Shown one piece after another: positions 51,320 to 60,481 of a DNA stretch of 64,000 nucleotides. Made by a program: the position numbers and the translations under genes. Below the pieces are notes generated by a model. That model made no database searches. It worked only from the letters and a program-made list of their open reading frames with translations, and was not told the origin of the DNA. The DNA comes from Caulobacter rhizosphaerae (lineage in GTDB: Bacteria > Pseudomonadota > Alphaproteobacteria > Caulobacterales > Caulobacteraceae): contig NZ_CP048815.1 of assembly GCF_010977555.1 (NCBI RefSeq), forward strand, positions 2,162,501 through 2,226,500, given 5' to 3'. Position 1 is the first letter of the stretch. Each line of letters opens with the position of its first letter.

Positions 51320-52293
51320 GCGTAATTCGTAGCGCCGTCACCGGCGTCGGGGCCTATCTGCCGGACAACATCGTCACCAACGACCAGTTGGCCGAAACGG
51401 TCGACACCAGCGACGCCTGGATCGTCGAACGCACCGGCATTCGCCAGCGCCACAAGGTGGCCGACGACCAGCCGGTCTCGGACCTGGCCTTCCGCGCCGC
51501 CCAGCAGGCGCTGGAGCGGGCCGGCAAGACCGCCGCCGACGTCGACCTGATCATCGTGGCCACCACCACGCCGGACATGACGTTCCCGGCCACGGCCACC
51601 ATCGTCCAGCGCAAGCTGGGCGCGCCGGTCGGCATCGCCTTCGACGTCCAGGCCGTCTGCTCGGGCTTCGTCTACGCCCTCAGCGTTGCCGACGGCTTCG
51701 TGGCCCGGGGGCATTCGAAGTGCGCCCTGGTGATCGGGGCCGAGGCCATGACCCGGCTGATGGACTGGACCGACCGCGGCACCTGCGTGCTGTTCGGCGA
51801 CGGGGCCGGGGCGGTGGTGCTGGAGCCGCGCGAAGGGCAGGGGACCACGGCCGACCAGGGCGTGCTCGGCTTCGCCCTGCGGGCCGACGGCACAAAGCAG
51901 GAGCTGCTCTATGTCGACGGCGGCCCGTCGACCACGGGCACGGTCGGCAAGCTGCGCATGCTGGGCAACCAGGTGTTCAAGCACGCGGTGATCAACATCT
52001 CCGAGGCGATCCACGCCGCCGCCAAGGCGGCCGACGTGACGATCCCCGAGGTCGACTGGTTCATCCCCCACCAGGCCAACCAGCGCATCCTGGCCGGGGT
52101 CGCCCATCGGGTCGGCATCGACGAGGACAAGGTGATCTCGACGGTCGCCCTGCACGCCAACACCTCGGCCGCCTCGATCCCCCTGGCCTTCGCCCAGGGA
52201 ATCGCCGACGGTCGGATCAAGCCGGGCCAGCTGCTGCTGCTCGAGGCGATGGGTGGCGGGCTGACCTGGGGCGCCTGCGTTCTGCGACTTTGA
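51316..52293 (+). CDS. fabH: Beta-ketoacyl-ACP synthase III
   Basis: FabH starts fatty acid synthesis by condensing acetyl-CoA with malonyl-ACP. The 325-residue protein has the full triad: Cys115 in [15 protein letters not shown], His in [17 protein letters not shown], Asn in [15 protein letters not shown]. It opens with [20 protein letters not shown] and has TGIRQRHK in the CoA-binding region. It starts at GTG 51316 in the plsX stop, so plsX-fabH is translationally coupled. ihfA follows 190 bp downstream, probably with its own promoter. Confidence 0.98.
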   Translation: MSVIRSAVTGVGAYLPDNIVTNDQLAETVDTSDAWIVERTGIRQRHKVADDQPVSDLAFRAAQQALERAGKTAADVDLIIVATTTPDMTFPATATIVQRKLGAPVGIAFDVQAVCSGFVYALSVADGFVARGHSKCALVIGAEAMTRLMDWTDRGTCVLFGDGAGAVVLEPREGQGTTADQGVLGFALRADGTKQELLYVDGGPSTTGTVGKLRMLGNQVFKHAVINISEAIHAAAKAADVTIPEVDWFIPHQANQRILAGVAHRVGIDEDKVISTVALHANTSAASIPLAFAQGIADGRIKPGQLLLLEAMGGGLTWGACVLRL

Positions 52294-52483
52294 AGCCAAG
52301 CTTCGCCGTTTTAAGTCGCCAGCTTGCGTGATCGTCTCAAGTCCTGGCGCTCAGCCTTTGACTCCATGCGATAATCACGGCATGCAGGCTGGAGTTGATG
52401 AGAGCGCGTTGCAGAAACACGGGGCTCCACCCCGTCCGAGGCGCGCGCTCTGGGGTTTGTCAATCCAGCGTAAAGGGGGCGTC

Positions 52484-52786
52484 ATGAAAGGCGCGACATT
52501 GACCCGGGCCGATCTCTGCGAGGCGGTCCATGAGGAAGTCGGTCTGACCCGCCAGGACTGTGCGGGCCTGGTCGAACGCACCCTGGATCTGGTCGCCGAG
52601 GCGCTGGAGAAGGGTGAGACGGTCAAGCTTTCCGGCTTCGGCGTTTTCCAGGTGCGCGACAAGCGGGCCCGCATGGGCCGTAACCCCAAGACCGGCGAGC
52701 CCGCCGAGATCGAGCCCCGCCGGGTGATCGGTTTCCGGGCTTCGCAGGTCATGAAGGCGCGAATCGACCGCGCCCTCGGCGGCTAA
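52484..52786 (+). CDS. ihfA: Integration host factor alpha subunit
   Basis: IhfA forms a DNA-bending heterodimer with IhfB. The 100-residue protein has the HU/IHF helices ([20 protein letters not shown]), [20 protein letters not shown] and the beta-arm ([20 protein letters not shown], then [20 protein letters not shown]). The Arg/Pro tip of the arm intercalates in the DNA minor groove. In Caulobacter, IHF helps activate flagellar sigma-54 promoters. The ATG at 52484 lies after AAAGGGGGCGTC. A MerR regulator follows at 15 bp, the widely conserved ihfA-merR order. Confidence 0.97.
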   Translation: MKGATLTRADLCEAVHEEVGLTRQDCAGLVERTLDLVAEALEKGETVKLSGFGVFQVRDKRARMGRNPKTGEPAEIEPRRVIGFRASQVMKARIDRALGG

Positions 52787-52801
52787 GAAGGAATCGATGC
52801 G

Positions 52802-53230
52802 GTGGCGAAGGGGCCCAACGCCTTCCGCACGATTTCCGAAGCCGCCGACGAGCTGGGCGTGCCGCAGCACGTCCTGCGCTTCTGGGAAACCAAGTTCTCG
52901 TTCATTCGCCCGATGAAGCGGGCCGGCGGGCGGCGGTTCTACCGCCCGCAGGACATCGCCGTGCTGAGCGGCGTGCGCGCCCTGCTGCACGCCGAGGGCT
53001 ACACCATCAAGGGCGTGCAGAAGCTGCACCGCGAGCAGGGCCTGACCCACGTGATCGCCGCGGGCCTGGGCGACAACGGCTCGGCCTCGCTGGACGCCCT
53101 GGCCGTCGCGAGCCTCGATTCGCTTCCGCGCGGCGACCTGGCCGACGAGGCGCGCGACCGGCTGGTCCTGGCGTTGGACGACCTGCAGGCCGTCAAAGCC
53201 CGGCTGGACGGGCTTTTGCGGGGCGCCTGA
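52802..53230 (+). CDS. MerR-family transcriptional regulator
   Basis: The 142-residue protein has an N-terminal MerR-type winged helix: FRTISEAADELGVPQHVLRF, WETKFSFIRPMKRAGGRRFY, RPQDIAVLSGVRALLHAEGY. A short helical tail (DLADEARDRLVLALDDLQAV) follows instead of a metal-binding domain. This conserved gene after ihfA is usually annotated simply as MerR. It has no cysteine cluster, so metal sensing is unlikely. Start GTG 52802. tRNA-Pro follows after 85 bp. Confidence 0.93.
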   Translation: MAKGPNAFRTISEAADELGVPQHVLRFWETKFSFIRPMKRAGGRRFYRPQDIAVLSGVRALLHAEGYTIKGVQKLHREQGLTHVIAAGLGDNGSASLDALAVASLDSLPRGDLADEARDRLVLALDDLQAVKARLDGLLRGA

Positions 53231-53315
53231 GGGGCGCTTCAAATCCCTGGGAATTGCCCGAGAAATCCCATTGCCCCCGGCAAGGCTCGCACCTATAAGG
53301 GCGCTCCTTCCGGAT

Positions 53316-53392
<77 letters not shown>

Positions 53393-53428
53393 TTTCCTCC
53401 TCGCGAGGATTTGAGACCGGAAGAATGG

Positions 53429-53456
53429 AAAGGCCGCCCTCCGGGGCGGCCTTTTT
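53429..53456 (+). terminator. Intrinsic terminator after tRNA-Pro
   Basis: AAAGGCCGCC pairs with GGCGGCCTTT around a 6-nt loop and a run of five T residues follows inside and after the stem. It ends the ihfA-merR-tRNA-Pro transcript or the tRNA alone. Confidence 0.85.
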
Positions 53457-53471
53457 CGTTTCGATGCTGTG

Positions 53472-53570
53472 CGTCCTTCGAAGCCGCTTCGCGGCGCCTC
53501 AGGATGAGGAACTCTGTTGCTCTGAATTCCTCATCCTGAGGTGCGAGGCGCAGCCGAGCCTCGAAGGACG
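53472..53570. repeat. Caulobacter-type intergenic inverted repeat, copy 3 (reverse orientation)
   Basis: The same outer and inner arms as the copies at 42105, 45190 and 55241 are present. Its asymmetric internal parts (GGCTCG...CGCACC) show that it lies in the opposite orientation. Read on the minus strand, it begins 7 nt after the stop of the DUF2842 gene at 53578, so it too follows a stop codon in the sense direction. Confidence 0.9.
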
Positions 53571-53577
53571 CACGATG

Positions 53578-53805
53578 TCAGCGCCCGACGGGCTTGTCCG
53601 CCTTGCCCATCCACGACATCAGCGGCATCAGCGGCAAACCCCAGCCCAGGCCGGCGACCACGAAATAGATCAGTTGGACGGCGCGATTGTCCGGCAGGAA
53701 ATCGTAGAGGCTGGTGAAGGCCCAGATCCAGGCGCCCAGGAACACCAGTATGCCGATCCCGCCGATCAGTTTGCGCAGGCGGGCGGGAATGAGGGGAGCG
53801 CTCAA
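53578..53805 (-). CDS. DUF2842 family small membrane protein
   Basis: The 75-residue protein has two transmembrane helices (LIGGIGILVFLGAWIWAFTS; VQLIYFVVAGLGWGLPLMPL) joined by a DFLPDN turn. It ends SWMGKADKPVGR. The pattern Trp-Gly-Leu-Pro-x-x-Pro-Leu near the C-terminus is characteristic of DUF2842. Function is unknown. The ATG lies in the stop of the upstream GlsB-type gene (4-bp overlap). Confidence 0.88.
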   Translation of the reverse strand: MSAPLIPARLRKLIGGIGILVFLGAWIWAFTSLYDFLPDNRAVQLIYFVVAGLGWGLPLMPLMSWMGKADKPVGR

Positions 53806-54065
53806 GCGGGTCTCCGGAAGATGCTCGAAAAGATGCCGAGAACGGCCAGGAAGAAGATCGCGCCCACGCTGGAGACCAGCAGGCTGCCGAGGAAGCCGTC
53901 GAACCTCAGGTCCAGCCGCTGGGCGATGAACGTCCCGATGAACGAACCGACGACGCCGATCAAGAGCTTGGTGAACAGCCCGTGGTGGCGGGCCAGCACC
54001 AGGTCGGCCACCCAGCCGGCCAGGATGCCGATCACCACGGCCACAAAAACGCCAACCCCGCTCAT
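53802..54065 (-). CDS. GlsB/YeaQ/YmgE family stress-response membrane protein
   Basis: The 87-residue protein has three short transmembrane segments with glycine-rich faces (VFVAVVIGILAGWVADLVLA; LFTKLLIGVVGSFIGTFIAQ; GSLLVSSVGAIFFLAVLGIF), as in the transglycosylase-associated/GlsB family. The start at ATG 54065 gives MSGVGVFVAVV; the longer frame to 54140 adds an unrelated Arg/Cys-rich tail. The family is often induced by stress but its biochemistry is unknown. It overlaps the DUF2842 gene. Confidence 0.9.
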   Translation of the reverse strand: MSGVGVFVAVVIGILAGWVADLVLARHHGLFTKLLIGVVGSFIGTFIAQRLDLRFDGFLGSLLVSSVGAIFFLAVLGIFSSIFRRPA

Positions 54066-54202
54066 CCCGGTCTCCGATCCAGCACAGGGCATCATCGCAT
54101 GTGAGGCCCTACGCGTCATGAGGCATGGACGGCCGCGCATGTCGGGCGTACGGCAAGGCTTCGCCGTATTTCGGCCCCTAACAGGCGTTCTTTCCGGCTG
54201 TC

Positions 54203-55234
54203 ATGACGTCCTTCCTGCGTTCCGATCGTTCAAGGCCCGTGGCCGTGTGGCTGTTCGTCGTGGCCGTCCTGGTGTTTGGCATGGTGGTGGTCGGGGGCGC
54301 GACGCGCCTGACCGACTCCGGCCTGTCGATCACCCAGTGGAAGCCGATCATGGGCGCGCTGCCGCCGATGTCGGACGAGGCCTGGCGGGCCAATTTCGAG
54401 CTCTACAAGAAGATCCCGCAGTACAGGCTGGTCAATGCCGGCATGACGCTGGAGGCCTACAAGGGCATCTTCTGGTGGGAGTGGGCGCACCGGCTGCTGG
54501 GGCGGCTGGTCGGGGCGGCGTTCGCTATCCCGTTCGTGTTCTTCCTGGTCCGGCGGATGATCCCGCGCCGCCTGATCTGGCGTTGCGCGGTGCTGCTGGG
54601 CCTGGGCGGGCTGCAGGGGCTGGTCGGTTGGTGGATGGTGTCCAGCGGCCTGTCCGAGCGGGTCTCGGTGGCCCCCGAGCGGCTGATGATCCACCTGGGC
54701 CTCGCCCTGGCGCTGTTCGTCTTTCTGATCTGGACCGCCCTGGACGCCTGGTCCGGCTCGCCGCGCATCGAGGAGCGCACCGACTGGCGCGGCTGGGCCC
54801 TGGGCTTCCTGGGCGCGGTGTTCTTCCAGAGCCTGCTGGGCGCCCTGGTGGCCGGCAATGACGCAGGCCTGGTCTATAACGACTGGCCGCTGATGAACGG
54901 CGCGCTGATCCCGGCCGAATACGCCGGCCACGGCTTCTGGGGCACCATCGCCCACAGTCAGGGGGCGGTGCAACTGCACCACCGGCTGATGGCCTACGCC
55001 CTGTTCGTCGCCGCCATCGTCCTGGGCGTCGCCGCGACCCGCTCGCGACGACTGCCCGAGGAGGCCAAGCTGACCGCCTTCGTCCTGGTCGGCGTCGTCT
55101 GCCTGCAGGCCGGTCTGGGGATCTGGACCCTGATGTCCGCCGTGCCCCTGGCGCTGGGCGTGTTGCACCAGGCCGGGGCGGCGATCCTGCTGGCGACCGC
55201 CACGACTTTCGCCTGGCGGGTGAGGCGGCCTTAG
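54203..55234 (+). CDS. ctaA: Heme A synthase (COX15/CtaA)
   Basis: CtaA oxidises the C8 methyl of heme O to make heme A for aa3-type oxidases. The 343-residue, eight-helix protein has [20 protein letters not shown] near residue 32 and the histidine ligands in [15 protein letters not shown] near residue 97 and [17 protein letters not shown] near residue 256. It also has [13 protein letters not shown] and NDWPLMNG. It is the alphaproteobacterial/mitochondrial type 2 form. A fourth copy of the intergenic repeat starts 6 nt after its stop. Confidence 0.96.
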   Translation: MTSFLRSDRSRPVAVWLFVVAVLVFGMVVVGGATRLTDSGLSITQWKPIMGALPPMSDEAWRANFELYKKIPQYRLVNAGMTLEAYKGIFWWEWAHRLLGRLVGAAFAIPFVFFLVRRMIPRRLIWRCAVLLGLGGLQGLVGWWMVSSGLSERVSVAPERLMIHLGLALALFVFLIWTALDAWSGSPRIEERTDWRGWALGFLGAVFFQSLLGALVAGNDAGLVYNDWPLMNGALIPAEYAGHGFWGTIAHSQGAVQLHHRLMAYALFVAAIVLGVAATRSRRLPEEAKLTAFVLVGVVCLQAGLGIWTLMSAVPLALGVLHQAGAAILLATATTFAWRVRRP

Positions 55235-55240
55235 GCTTTG

Positions 55241-55343
55241 CGTCCTTCGAGGCTCGCCTTTGGCTCGCACCTCAGGATGAGAAGCGTGGGTCGTCTCTGA
55301 TTTCCTCATCCTGAGGCGCTCGCGCAGCGGGCCTCGAAGGACG
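55241..55343. repeat. Caulobacter-type intergenic inverted repeat, copy 4
   Basis: CGTCCTTCGAGGC at 55241-55253 is complementary to 55331-55343, with the inner CCTCAGGATGAG and CTCATCCTGAGG pair. It begins 6 nt after the ctaA stop in the ctaA orientation. The centre reads GATTTC, not a GANTC site. Confidence 0.9.
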
Positions 55344-55424
55344 CACGGCTTTCGAAGCGACCGCTCAAAGAACTGTCACGAAACGCTAGCACAGGACGTC
55401 CGACGTCCTTGCTGGAGCTTTTCC

Positions 55425-56921
55425 GTGACCCGCGCCTCCCTGTTCCTCGCCGCCGCCCTCGTCGCCGTTTCGGCCGCTCCGGCCCTGGCCGCGCCCAAGC
55501 CGGCCGCGCCGGTGACCAACGCCGCGCCCGGCGACGCCTATTACCAGGCCGGCCAGGCCGCCCTGGCCAAGGCCCTGACGGTCAATCCCCGCACCGGCAA
55601 GGCCAAGAACGTCATCCTGTTCCTGGGCGACGGCATGGGCGTCTCGACCGTGGTGGCGAGCCGCATCTACGAAGGCCAGCAGCGCGGCGTCGACGGCGAG
55701 AGCAACGCTCTATCGTTCGAGAAGCTGCCATGGACGGCGTTGTCCAAGACCTACAGCCACGACACCCAGGTGACCGACAGCGCCGCCGGCATCACCGCCA
55801 TCACCACCGGCGTGAAGACTCGCAACAAGGTCATCGGCCTGAGCGGGGCGGCCAAGCCCGAGAGCTGCGCCAGCGAGGCGGGGACCCGCGTCGAGACCAT
55901 CGCCGAACTGGCCAAGGCCCACGGCCTGTCGGCCGGGGCGGTGACCACCACCCGCATCACCCACGCCACTCCAGCGGGGGTTTACGCCCACACCGCCTAT
56001 CGCGACTGGGAAGGCGACGGCGACATGCCGACCGACGCGGTGGCCGCCGGCTGCAAGGACATCGCCCGCCAGCTGGTCGAGGCTCCGGCCGGCCTGCGCC
56101 TGGACGTGGCCCTGGGGGGAGGGCGCTCGCGCTTCCTGCCCGACGCCAAGGACGGCAAGCGCGCCGACGGCCGCGACCTGACCGCCGAATGGCTGAAGGC
56201 CCCGAACGCCGCCTATGTGACCACCGACGCCGAACTGGCGGCGCTGGACCCGGCCAAGACCGGGCCGGTGCTGGGCCTGTTCGCCAGCGAACACCTGCCC
56301 TACGAGGTCGAGCGCCCGGTGTTGGGCCAGGGCGTGCCCACCCTGGCGGCCATGGCGACCAAGGCCGTCGACTTGCTGTCGAAGAACCCCAAGGGCTACT
56401 TCCTGCTGGTCGAGGGCGGCAAGATCGACATGGGCAGCCACCTGAACAACGCCAAGCGGACCCTGACCGAGACGGTCGAGTTCTCCAAGGCGGTCCAGGC
56501 GGTGCTGGACAAGGTGAACCTGGACGACACCCTGGTGATTGTCACCGCCGACCACAGCCACGGCCTGGTGATCTCGGGCTATGCCGCCCGCAACGCCCCG
56601 ATCCTGGGCCTGGCCGGCAACGAGGGCGAGCCGGTCGTGGCCGGCGACGGCAAGCCCTACACGGTGCTCAGCTTCGCCACCGGCCCCGGCGGCCCCGAGG
56701 GCGGCGGCTCGCGCGCCGATCCCTCCAAGGAGGACACCGACGACATCGACTACCACCAGAACGCCGTCGCCAACCTGCCCAGCAGCGCCCACTCTGGCGA
56801 GGACGTGGGCGTGTTCGCCGACGGGCCGGGGTCGTACCTGGTCCATGGCGTGGTGGAGGAGAGCTATCTCTACCAGATCATGCGCCATGCCTACGGGTTC
56901 GACGAGGCGGCGGCGAAGTAG
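55425..56921 (+). CDS. Periplasmic alkaline phosphatase (PhoA family)
   Basis: The 498-residue phosphomonoesterase has a signal peptide ([20 protein letters not shown], cleavage near ALA). The metal/active-site motifs are [11 protein letters not shown] near residue 68, the phospho-serine in [20 protein letters not shown] near residue 120, [13 protein letters not shown] near residue 329, VTADHSHGL near residue 373 and [14 protein letters not shown] near residue 463. All zinc/magnesium ligands of the E. coli-type enzyme seem present. It would release phosphate from organic esters, and a Pho-regulon promoter is expected upstream, but I could not identify a clear Pho box. Start GTG 55425. Confidence 0.94.
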   Translation: MTRASLFLAAALVAVSAAPALAAPKPAAPVTNAAPGDAYYQAGQAALAKALTVNPRTGKAKNVILFLGDGMGVSTVVASRIYEGQQRGVDGESNALSFEKLPWTALSKTYSHDTQVTDSAAGITAITTGVKTRNKVIGLSGAAKPESCASEAGTRVETIAELAKAHGLSAGAVTTTRITHATPAGVYAHTAYRDWEGDGDMPTDAVAAGCKDIARQLVEAPAGLRLDVALGGGRSRFLPDAKDGKRADGRDLTAEWLKAPNAAYVTTDAELAALDPAKTGPVLGLFASEHLPYEVERPVLGQGVPTLAAMATKAVDLLSKNPKGYFLLVEGGKIDMGSHLNNAKRTLTETVEFSKAVQAVLDKVNLDDTLVIVTADHSHGLVISGYAARNAPILGLAGNEGEPVVAGDGKPYTVLSFATGPGGPEGGGSRADPSKEDTDDIDYHQNAVANLPSSAHSGEDVGVFADGPGSYLVHGVVEESYLYQIMRHAYGFDEAAAK

Positions 56922-56930
56922 GAGAGCTTC

Positions 56931-56958
56931 GTCATGCGGTATTGAGATACCACATGAC
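56931..56958. promoter_or_regulatory. 28-bp near-perfect palindrome between alkaline phosphatase and rplM
   Basis: GTCATG-C-GGTAT is followed by TGAG and then ATACC-A-CATGAC. Eleven of twelve positions per arm pair, with one C/A mismatch. It lies 10 nt after the phosphatase stop and 145 nt before rplM. A candidate -35 TTGACA (57008-57013) is downstream. It may be a terminator stem or an operator. Confidence 0.5.
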
Positions 56959-57102
56959 GAAATCCCTTGTTCTGTAAGGGTTTGCGGAGTTTCTTGCGCG
57001 CGCATTGTTGACAGGCCGCGAACCGTCCTGTACCTGCCGCCCCTCACGCAGACGGAGCCGCTTTCCTTGGCCCCCGACGCACAAGGAATACGGATCAATC
57101 CC

Positions 57103-57576
57103 ATGCAAAAGACCACGGCTTCCCTGAAGCCCGCCGAGGTCGAGAAGAAGTGGATCGTGGTCGACGCCCAGGACGCCGTTGTCGGTCGTCTGGCGACGTT
57201 CATCGCCATGCGTCTTCGCGGCAAGCACCGGCCCGACTACACCCCGCACGTCGACTGCGGCGACTTCGTCGTCGTGATCAACGCCGACAAGGTCAAGTTC
57301 ACCGGCAAGAAGCTGGACGACAAGGTCTATTATCGCCACACCGGTCACCCGGGCGGCGTCAAGTCGACCACCCCGCGCAAGCTGCTGGAAGGCCGCTTCC
57401 CGGAACGCGTCCTGGAAAAGGCCGTCGAACGCATGCTGCCCAAGGAAAGCCCCCTGGCGCGCAAGCAACTGACCCACCTGCTCATCTACAACAACGGTGA
57501 GCACCCGCACCAAGCGCAGAGCCCCGAAGTGATCGATTTCGCTTCGCGCAACGCCAAGAACACCCGGAGCGCCTAA
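57103..57576 (+). CDS. rplM: 50S ribosomal protein L13
   Basis: L13 is an early-assembly protein of the large subunit that binds 23S rRNA. The 157-residue product has [60 protein letters not shown] and [20 protein letters not shown]. The start at ATG 57103 gives [17 protein letters not shown], the alphaproteobacterial N-terminus; the longer open frame comes from inside the phosphatase gene. rpsI follows three bases after the stop, the universal L13-S9 operon. Confidence 0.98.
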   Translation: MQKTTASLKPAEVEKKWIVVDAQDAVVGRLATFIAMRLRGKHRPDYTPHVDCGDFVVVINADKVKFTGKKLDDKVYYRHTGHPGGVKSTTPRKLLEGRFPERVLEKAVERMLPKESPLARKQLTHLLIYNNGEHPHQAQSPEVIDFASRNAKNTRSA

Positions 57577-57579
57577 GTC

Positions 57580-58053
57580 ATGTCTGAAGCTCAAGGCTTT
57601 GACGCGCTGGCCAGCCTGTCCAGCAACCCCGAAGCGGCCGCTCCGGCCGTCCAGAAGCTCGACGCCCAAGGCCGCGCCTACGCGACCGGCAAGCGCAAGA
57701 ACGCGATCGCCCGCGTCTGGATCAAGCCCGGCAAGGGCACGATCACGATCAATGGTCGCGACCAGGAAGTCTACTTCGCTCGCCCCGTGCTGCGCATGAT
57801 GATCGCCCAGCCCTTCCAGGTCACCGATCGTGAAGGCCAGTTCGACGTCGTCGTCACCGTGGAAGGCTCGGGCCTGTCGGGCCAGGCCGGCGCCGTGCGT
57901 CACGGCCTGTCCAAGGCCCTGACCTACTACGAGCCCGGCCTGCGCACCCTGCTGAAGCCGCACGGCTTCCTGACCCGCGACAGCCGCGTCGTCGAGCGTA
58001 AGAAGTACGGCAAGGCCAAGGCCCGCCGCAGCTTCCAGTTCTCGAAGCGCTAA
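57580..58053 (+). CDS. rpsI: 30S ribosomal protein S9
   Basis: S9 contacts P-site tRNA through its C-terminal tail. The 157-residue product has the family core [54 protein letters not shown] and the conserved end [23 protein letters not shown]. The first 30 residues ([20 protein letters not shown] and onward) are an alphaproteobacterial extension. A 14-bp terminator hairpin follows 25 nt after the stop. Confidence 0.98.
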   Translation: MSEAQGFDALASLSSNPEAAAPAVQKLDAQGRAYATGKRKNAIARVWIKPGKGTITINGRDQEVYFARPVLRMMIAQPFQVTDREGQFDVVVTVEGSGLSGQAGAVRHGLSKALTYYEPGLRTLLKPHGFLTRDSRVVERKKYGKAKARRSFQFSKR

Positions 58054-58077
58054 GCGCGTCACGTTTCGTGCTTATGG

Positions 58078-58111
58078 AAAGGCGCTTCGGTTTCGACCGA
58101 AGCGCCTTTTT
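58078..58111 (+). terminator. Intrinsic terminator of rplM-rpsI
   Basis: AAAGGCGCTTCGGT and ACCGAAGCGCCTTT form a 14-bp perfect stem capped by a stable TTCG tetraloop. The T-run is the end of the stem plus TT. It stands 33 bp before argC. Confidence 0.95.
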
Positions 58112-58143
58112 CTTGTCTCCTTGTCCTTGCGAATGGGATGTCC

Positions 58144-59091
58144 ATGACCCCGAAAGTCTTCATCGACGGCGAAGCCGGCACCACGGGCCTGCAGATCCGC
58201 GAGCGCCTGGTCGGCCGCAAGGACCTGCAGCTGGTCTCGATCGACCCGGACAAGCGCAAGGACCCCCAGGCCCGCAGGGCGATGCTGAACGGCGCCGACG
58301 CGGTGATCCTGTGCCTGCCCGACGACGCGGCCAAGGAGGCCGTGGCGCTGGTCGAGGACCCGAAGGTCAAGGTGATCGACGCCTCGACCGCCCACCGCAC
58401 CGCGGCCGGCTGGACCTACGGCTTCCCCGAGCTGGACGAGGAGCAGCGCGGCAAGGTCGCCTGGTCGACGCGGGTGTCCAATCCCGGCTGCTATGCGACG
58501 GGCGCCATCGCTCTGGTTCGCCCGCTGGTCACCAACGACATCATCGCCGCCGACCTGCCGCTCTCGTTCAACGCCGTGTCGGGCTACACCGGGGGCGGCA
58601 AAGCGATGATCGCCGAGTTCGAGGACGAGACCTCGCCGAACTACACCAAGGTTCCCTACCGCATCTACGCCACGGGCCTGAACCACAAGCACCTGCCCGA
58701 GATCCAGGCCCATGGCGGCCTGCTGACCCGGCCGATCTTCACCCCGGCCGTCGGGCGCTACGCCCAGGGCATGCTGGTCGAGCTGCCGCTGCACCTGAGC
58801 ATGCTGAACGGCAGTGTCTCCATGACCCAGATCCACGCCGCCCTGGCCGACCACTACGCGCGCGAAGCCTTTGTCGAGGTGGCGTCGCTGAATGAGTCCA
58901 AGGGCCTGACCACGCTGGACCCGGAAGGCTTGAACAACACCAACCGCCTGAAGCTGTTCGTGTTCGGATCGGAGACCAGCGGCCAGGTGCGCCTGGTGGC
59001 CCTGCTCGACAACCTGGGCAAGGGCGCGTCCGGCGCGGCGGTCCAGAACCTGAACCTGATGCTGGGCCTGAAGGAAGGCGCGGGGCTTTAG
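58144..59091 (+). CDS. argC: N-acetyl-gamma-glutamyl-phosphate reductase (short type)
   Basis: ArgC reduces N-acetylglutamyl phosphate to the semialdehyde in arginine synthesis, NADPH-dependent. The 315-residue protein is of the shorter type 2 class. It has [34 protein letters not shown], the catalytic Cys116 in [20 protein letters not shown], and [15 protein letters not shown] took ATG 58144 because TGGGA is 5 to 6 nt upstream; the ATG at 58138 adds two residues. It has its own promoter after the rpsI terminator. The antitoxin/toxin pair follows in the opposite direction. Confidence 0.96.
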   Translation: MTPKVFIDGEAGTTGLQIRERLVGRKDLQLVSIDPDKRKDPQARRAMLNGADAVILCLPDDAAKEAVALVEDPKVKVIDASTAHRTAAGWTYGFPELDEEQRGKVAWSTRVSNPGCYATGAIALVRPLVTNDIIAADLPLSFNAVSGYTGGGKAMIAEFEDETSPNYTKVPYRIYATGLNHKHLPEIQAHGGLLTRPIFTPAVGRYAQGMLVELPLHLSMLNGSVSMTQIHAALADHYAREAFVEVASLNESKGLTTLDPEGLNNTNRLKLFVFGSETSGQVRLVALLDNLGKGASGAAVQNLNLMLGLKEGAGL

Positions 59092-59100
59092 GACCGGCCT

Positions 59101-59487
59101 CTAAGGCGGCGACGCGAAGCCGTCACTGAGCGCGGCGAAAGTCCTGTCGAAAGTCGCCAGACGATCGCACTTCGCGCGCTTGGCCTCGAACAGCACGCAG
59201 CCGTCGGCGAAGTCTCCGCCCCTCGCGAGCATTTCAAGCCCGGCTTCGAAAGCCGGGCGATCGATCGCAACGGATTGGATCCCCGCGATACTTCGCAAGG
59301 CGGTCACGATGCTCGCTGTCGGCATCCTGTAGGACCGGCGCAGCACCCAAACGACTTCGCACAGCGTGATGATCGGAATGAAGACTTCCTCGGCTCGGTC
59401 GAGAAGGCGTTCGACTTGATCGACCTGGGCGGCATCGTCGTCGACGACCAGCCGCACAAGCAGATTGGTGTCGAGCGCGACCCTCAT
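59101..59487 (-). CDS. PIN-domain toxin (VapC-like), second toxin-antitoxin pair
   Basis: The 128-residue protein has the PIN acidic residues: Asp in VALDTNLLVRLVV, Glu in LCEVVWVLRRSY, Asp in GGDFADGCVLFEAKRA and Asp in LATFDRTFAALS. It is a predicted metal-dependent ribonuclease toxin. Its ATG overlaps the stop of the AbrB-type antitoxin by four bases, the normal coupled arrangement. It is distinct from the VapC at 32897, with little similarity beyond the active site. It converges on argC. Confidence 0.92.
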   Translation of the reverse strand: MRVALDTNLLVRLVVDDDAAQVDQVERLLDRAEEVFIPIITLCEVVWVLRRSYRMPTASIVTALRSIAGIQSVAIDRPAFEAGLEMLARGGDFADGCVLFEAKRAKCDRLATFDRTFAALSDGFASPP

Positions 59488-59738
59488 TCGCCGTTGGCGC
59501 CAGCTTCGATCGCGTCCTGCATTTCCTCCAGGCTGACGACCCGTTGGCCAGAGCGTTTCAAGATGCCACGCAGGCTGGAGAGCTTCGGCGCGCGATCGTG
59601 AGCCGCGATGATTTCGACCCGTCCGTTCGGCAGAAGGTTTACGCCAACCTTCTGGCCTGGGCGCACGCCCAGGTGGTCGAGCACCGAACGCTTCAGCGTG
59701 ATCTGGCCCTTGGCGGTGACGGACAGTTCGACGGCCAT
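59484..59738 (-). CDS. AbrB/MazE-type antitoxin
   Basis: The 84-residue antitoxin opens with the swapped-hairpin SpoVT/AbrB domain: ELSVTAKGQITLKRSVLDHL, GVRPGQKVGVNLLPNGRVEI. The C-terminal helix region (SLRGILKRSGQRVVSLEEMQ, then DAIEAGANGE) would neutralise the PIN toxin. A palindrome GTAAGGC-N7-GCCTTAC lies 28 bp upstream of its ATG and is the probable operator. It ends inside the toxin start. Confidence 0.92.
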   Translation of the reverse strand: MAVELSVTAKGQITLKRSVLDHLGVRPGQKVGVNLLPNGRVEIIAAHDRAPKLSSLRGILKRSGQRVVSLEEMQDAIEAGANGE

Positions 59739-59765
59739 TGGAAAGCTCCCTTGGGGCGGCCGATT

Positions 59766-59786
59766 GTAAGGCGCCGAGTGCCTTAC
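59766..59786. promoter_or_regulatory. Operator candidate of the AbrB/PIN pair
   Basis: GTAAGGC (59766-59772) and GCCTTAC (59780-59786) are perfect 7-bp inverted arms around seven bases. It is the only palindrome in the 60 bp between the antitoxin start and the DUF1287 stop. Confidence 0.6.
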
Positions 59787-59798
59787 TTCAAGTTCACC

Positions 59799-60428
59799 TC
59801 ACGCCCGCCAGCGATAGTGCCCGATCGCTGTGTGGAGCTTGAACATCCACAGCGGCTCCTCGCGCGCGCCGCCGCCGATGTTGTGGACCACCCGCACCCG
59901 CTCGGGGCCTTCGCTGACCACCCCAATGTGCGGCCGGCCACCCCAGACGCGCCAGGTCAGGATGTCGCCGGGGAGCGGATCGTCAAAGCGGTCGCCGGCG
60001 GCCCTGTCCGGCGCGAGGGCCAGGCGGGCGCGCTGGCGCGTCAGATAGGTCTCCAGGTTCAGCACCCGGCGGTGGTCGATGTTGGAGTCCGGCCCCTTCA
60101 GTCCCCAGGCTCGCCGGGAGGGATAGGCGTCGAAGTTTCGGCTCATGTCCTCGTGGACCAACTGCTGCAGGTCCACGCGCCAAGCGTCGCGCGCGGCGCG
60201 GATCAGGACGTCGGCGCAGACGCCGGTCGAGCGCAGCACGTCGCCGTAGGGGTAGGGGATCGCGCGGTAGCTGGGATCGTAGTCCTTGGTCACGCCGACC
60301 TGACTGCGCGCGGCCTGGGCCAGACGCTCGCCGCTGGATGCAGGGCTTGGCCGCGCGCGGGCTTGGCCGACGCCGATCAGAGGCGTGGCGACCAGCATGC
60401 CCAGAGCGGTCCGGCGGTTGAGTCCCAT
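59799..60428 (-). CDS. DUF1287 family exported protein with Tat signal
   Basis: The 209-residue protein begins with a probable twin-arginine signal (MGLNRRTALGMLVATPLIGV). The family core then shows AARSQVGVTKDYDPSYRAIP, YPYGDVLRSTGVCADVLIRA, VHEDMSRNFDAYP and NIDHRRVLNLETYLTRQ. DPLPGDILTWRV, GGRPHIGVVS and VVHNIGGGAREEPLW follow. The Cys-Asp and His-Ile-Gly pattern suggests an NlpC/P60-like amidase fold. Start ATG 60428; the upstream frame runs antisense through soxR. The gene is on the same strand as soxR and 53 bp downstream of it. Confidence 0.87.
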   Translation of the reverse strand: MGLNRRTALGMLVATPLIGVGQARARPSPASSGERLAQAARSQVGVTKDYDPSYRAIPYPYGDVLRSTGVCADVLIRAARDAWRVDLQQLVHEDMSRNFDAYPSRRAWGLKGPDSNIDHRRVLNLETYLTRQRARLALAPDRAAGDRFDDPLPGDILTWRVWGGRPHIGVVSEGPERVRVVHNIGGGAREEPLWMFKLHTAIGHYRWRA

Positions 60429-60481
60429 GCCGCAAAGCTCCAGTACAATCCTGGCGAGTTTTGGGCGAACCTCTTGCGCGA

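Noticed and set aside
53393..53577. Integration remnant at tRNA-Pro
   Set aside because: The region is explained by a terminator and a copy of the intergenic repeat; no duplicated tRNA end or integrase is present.
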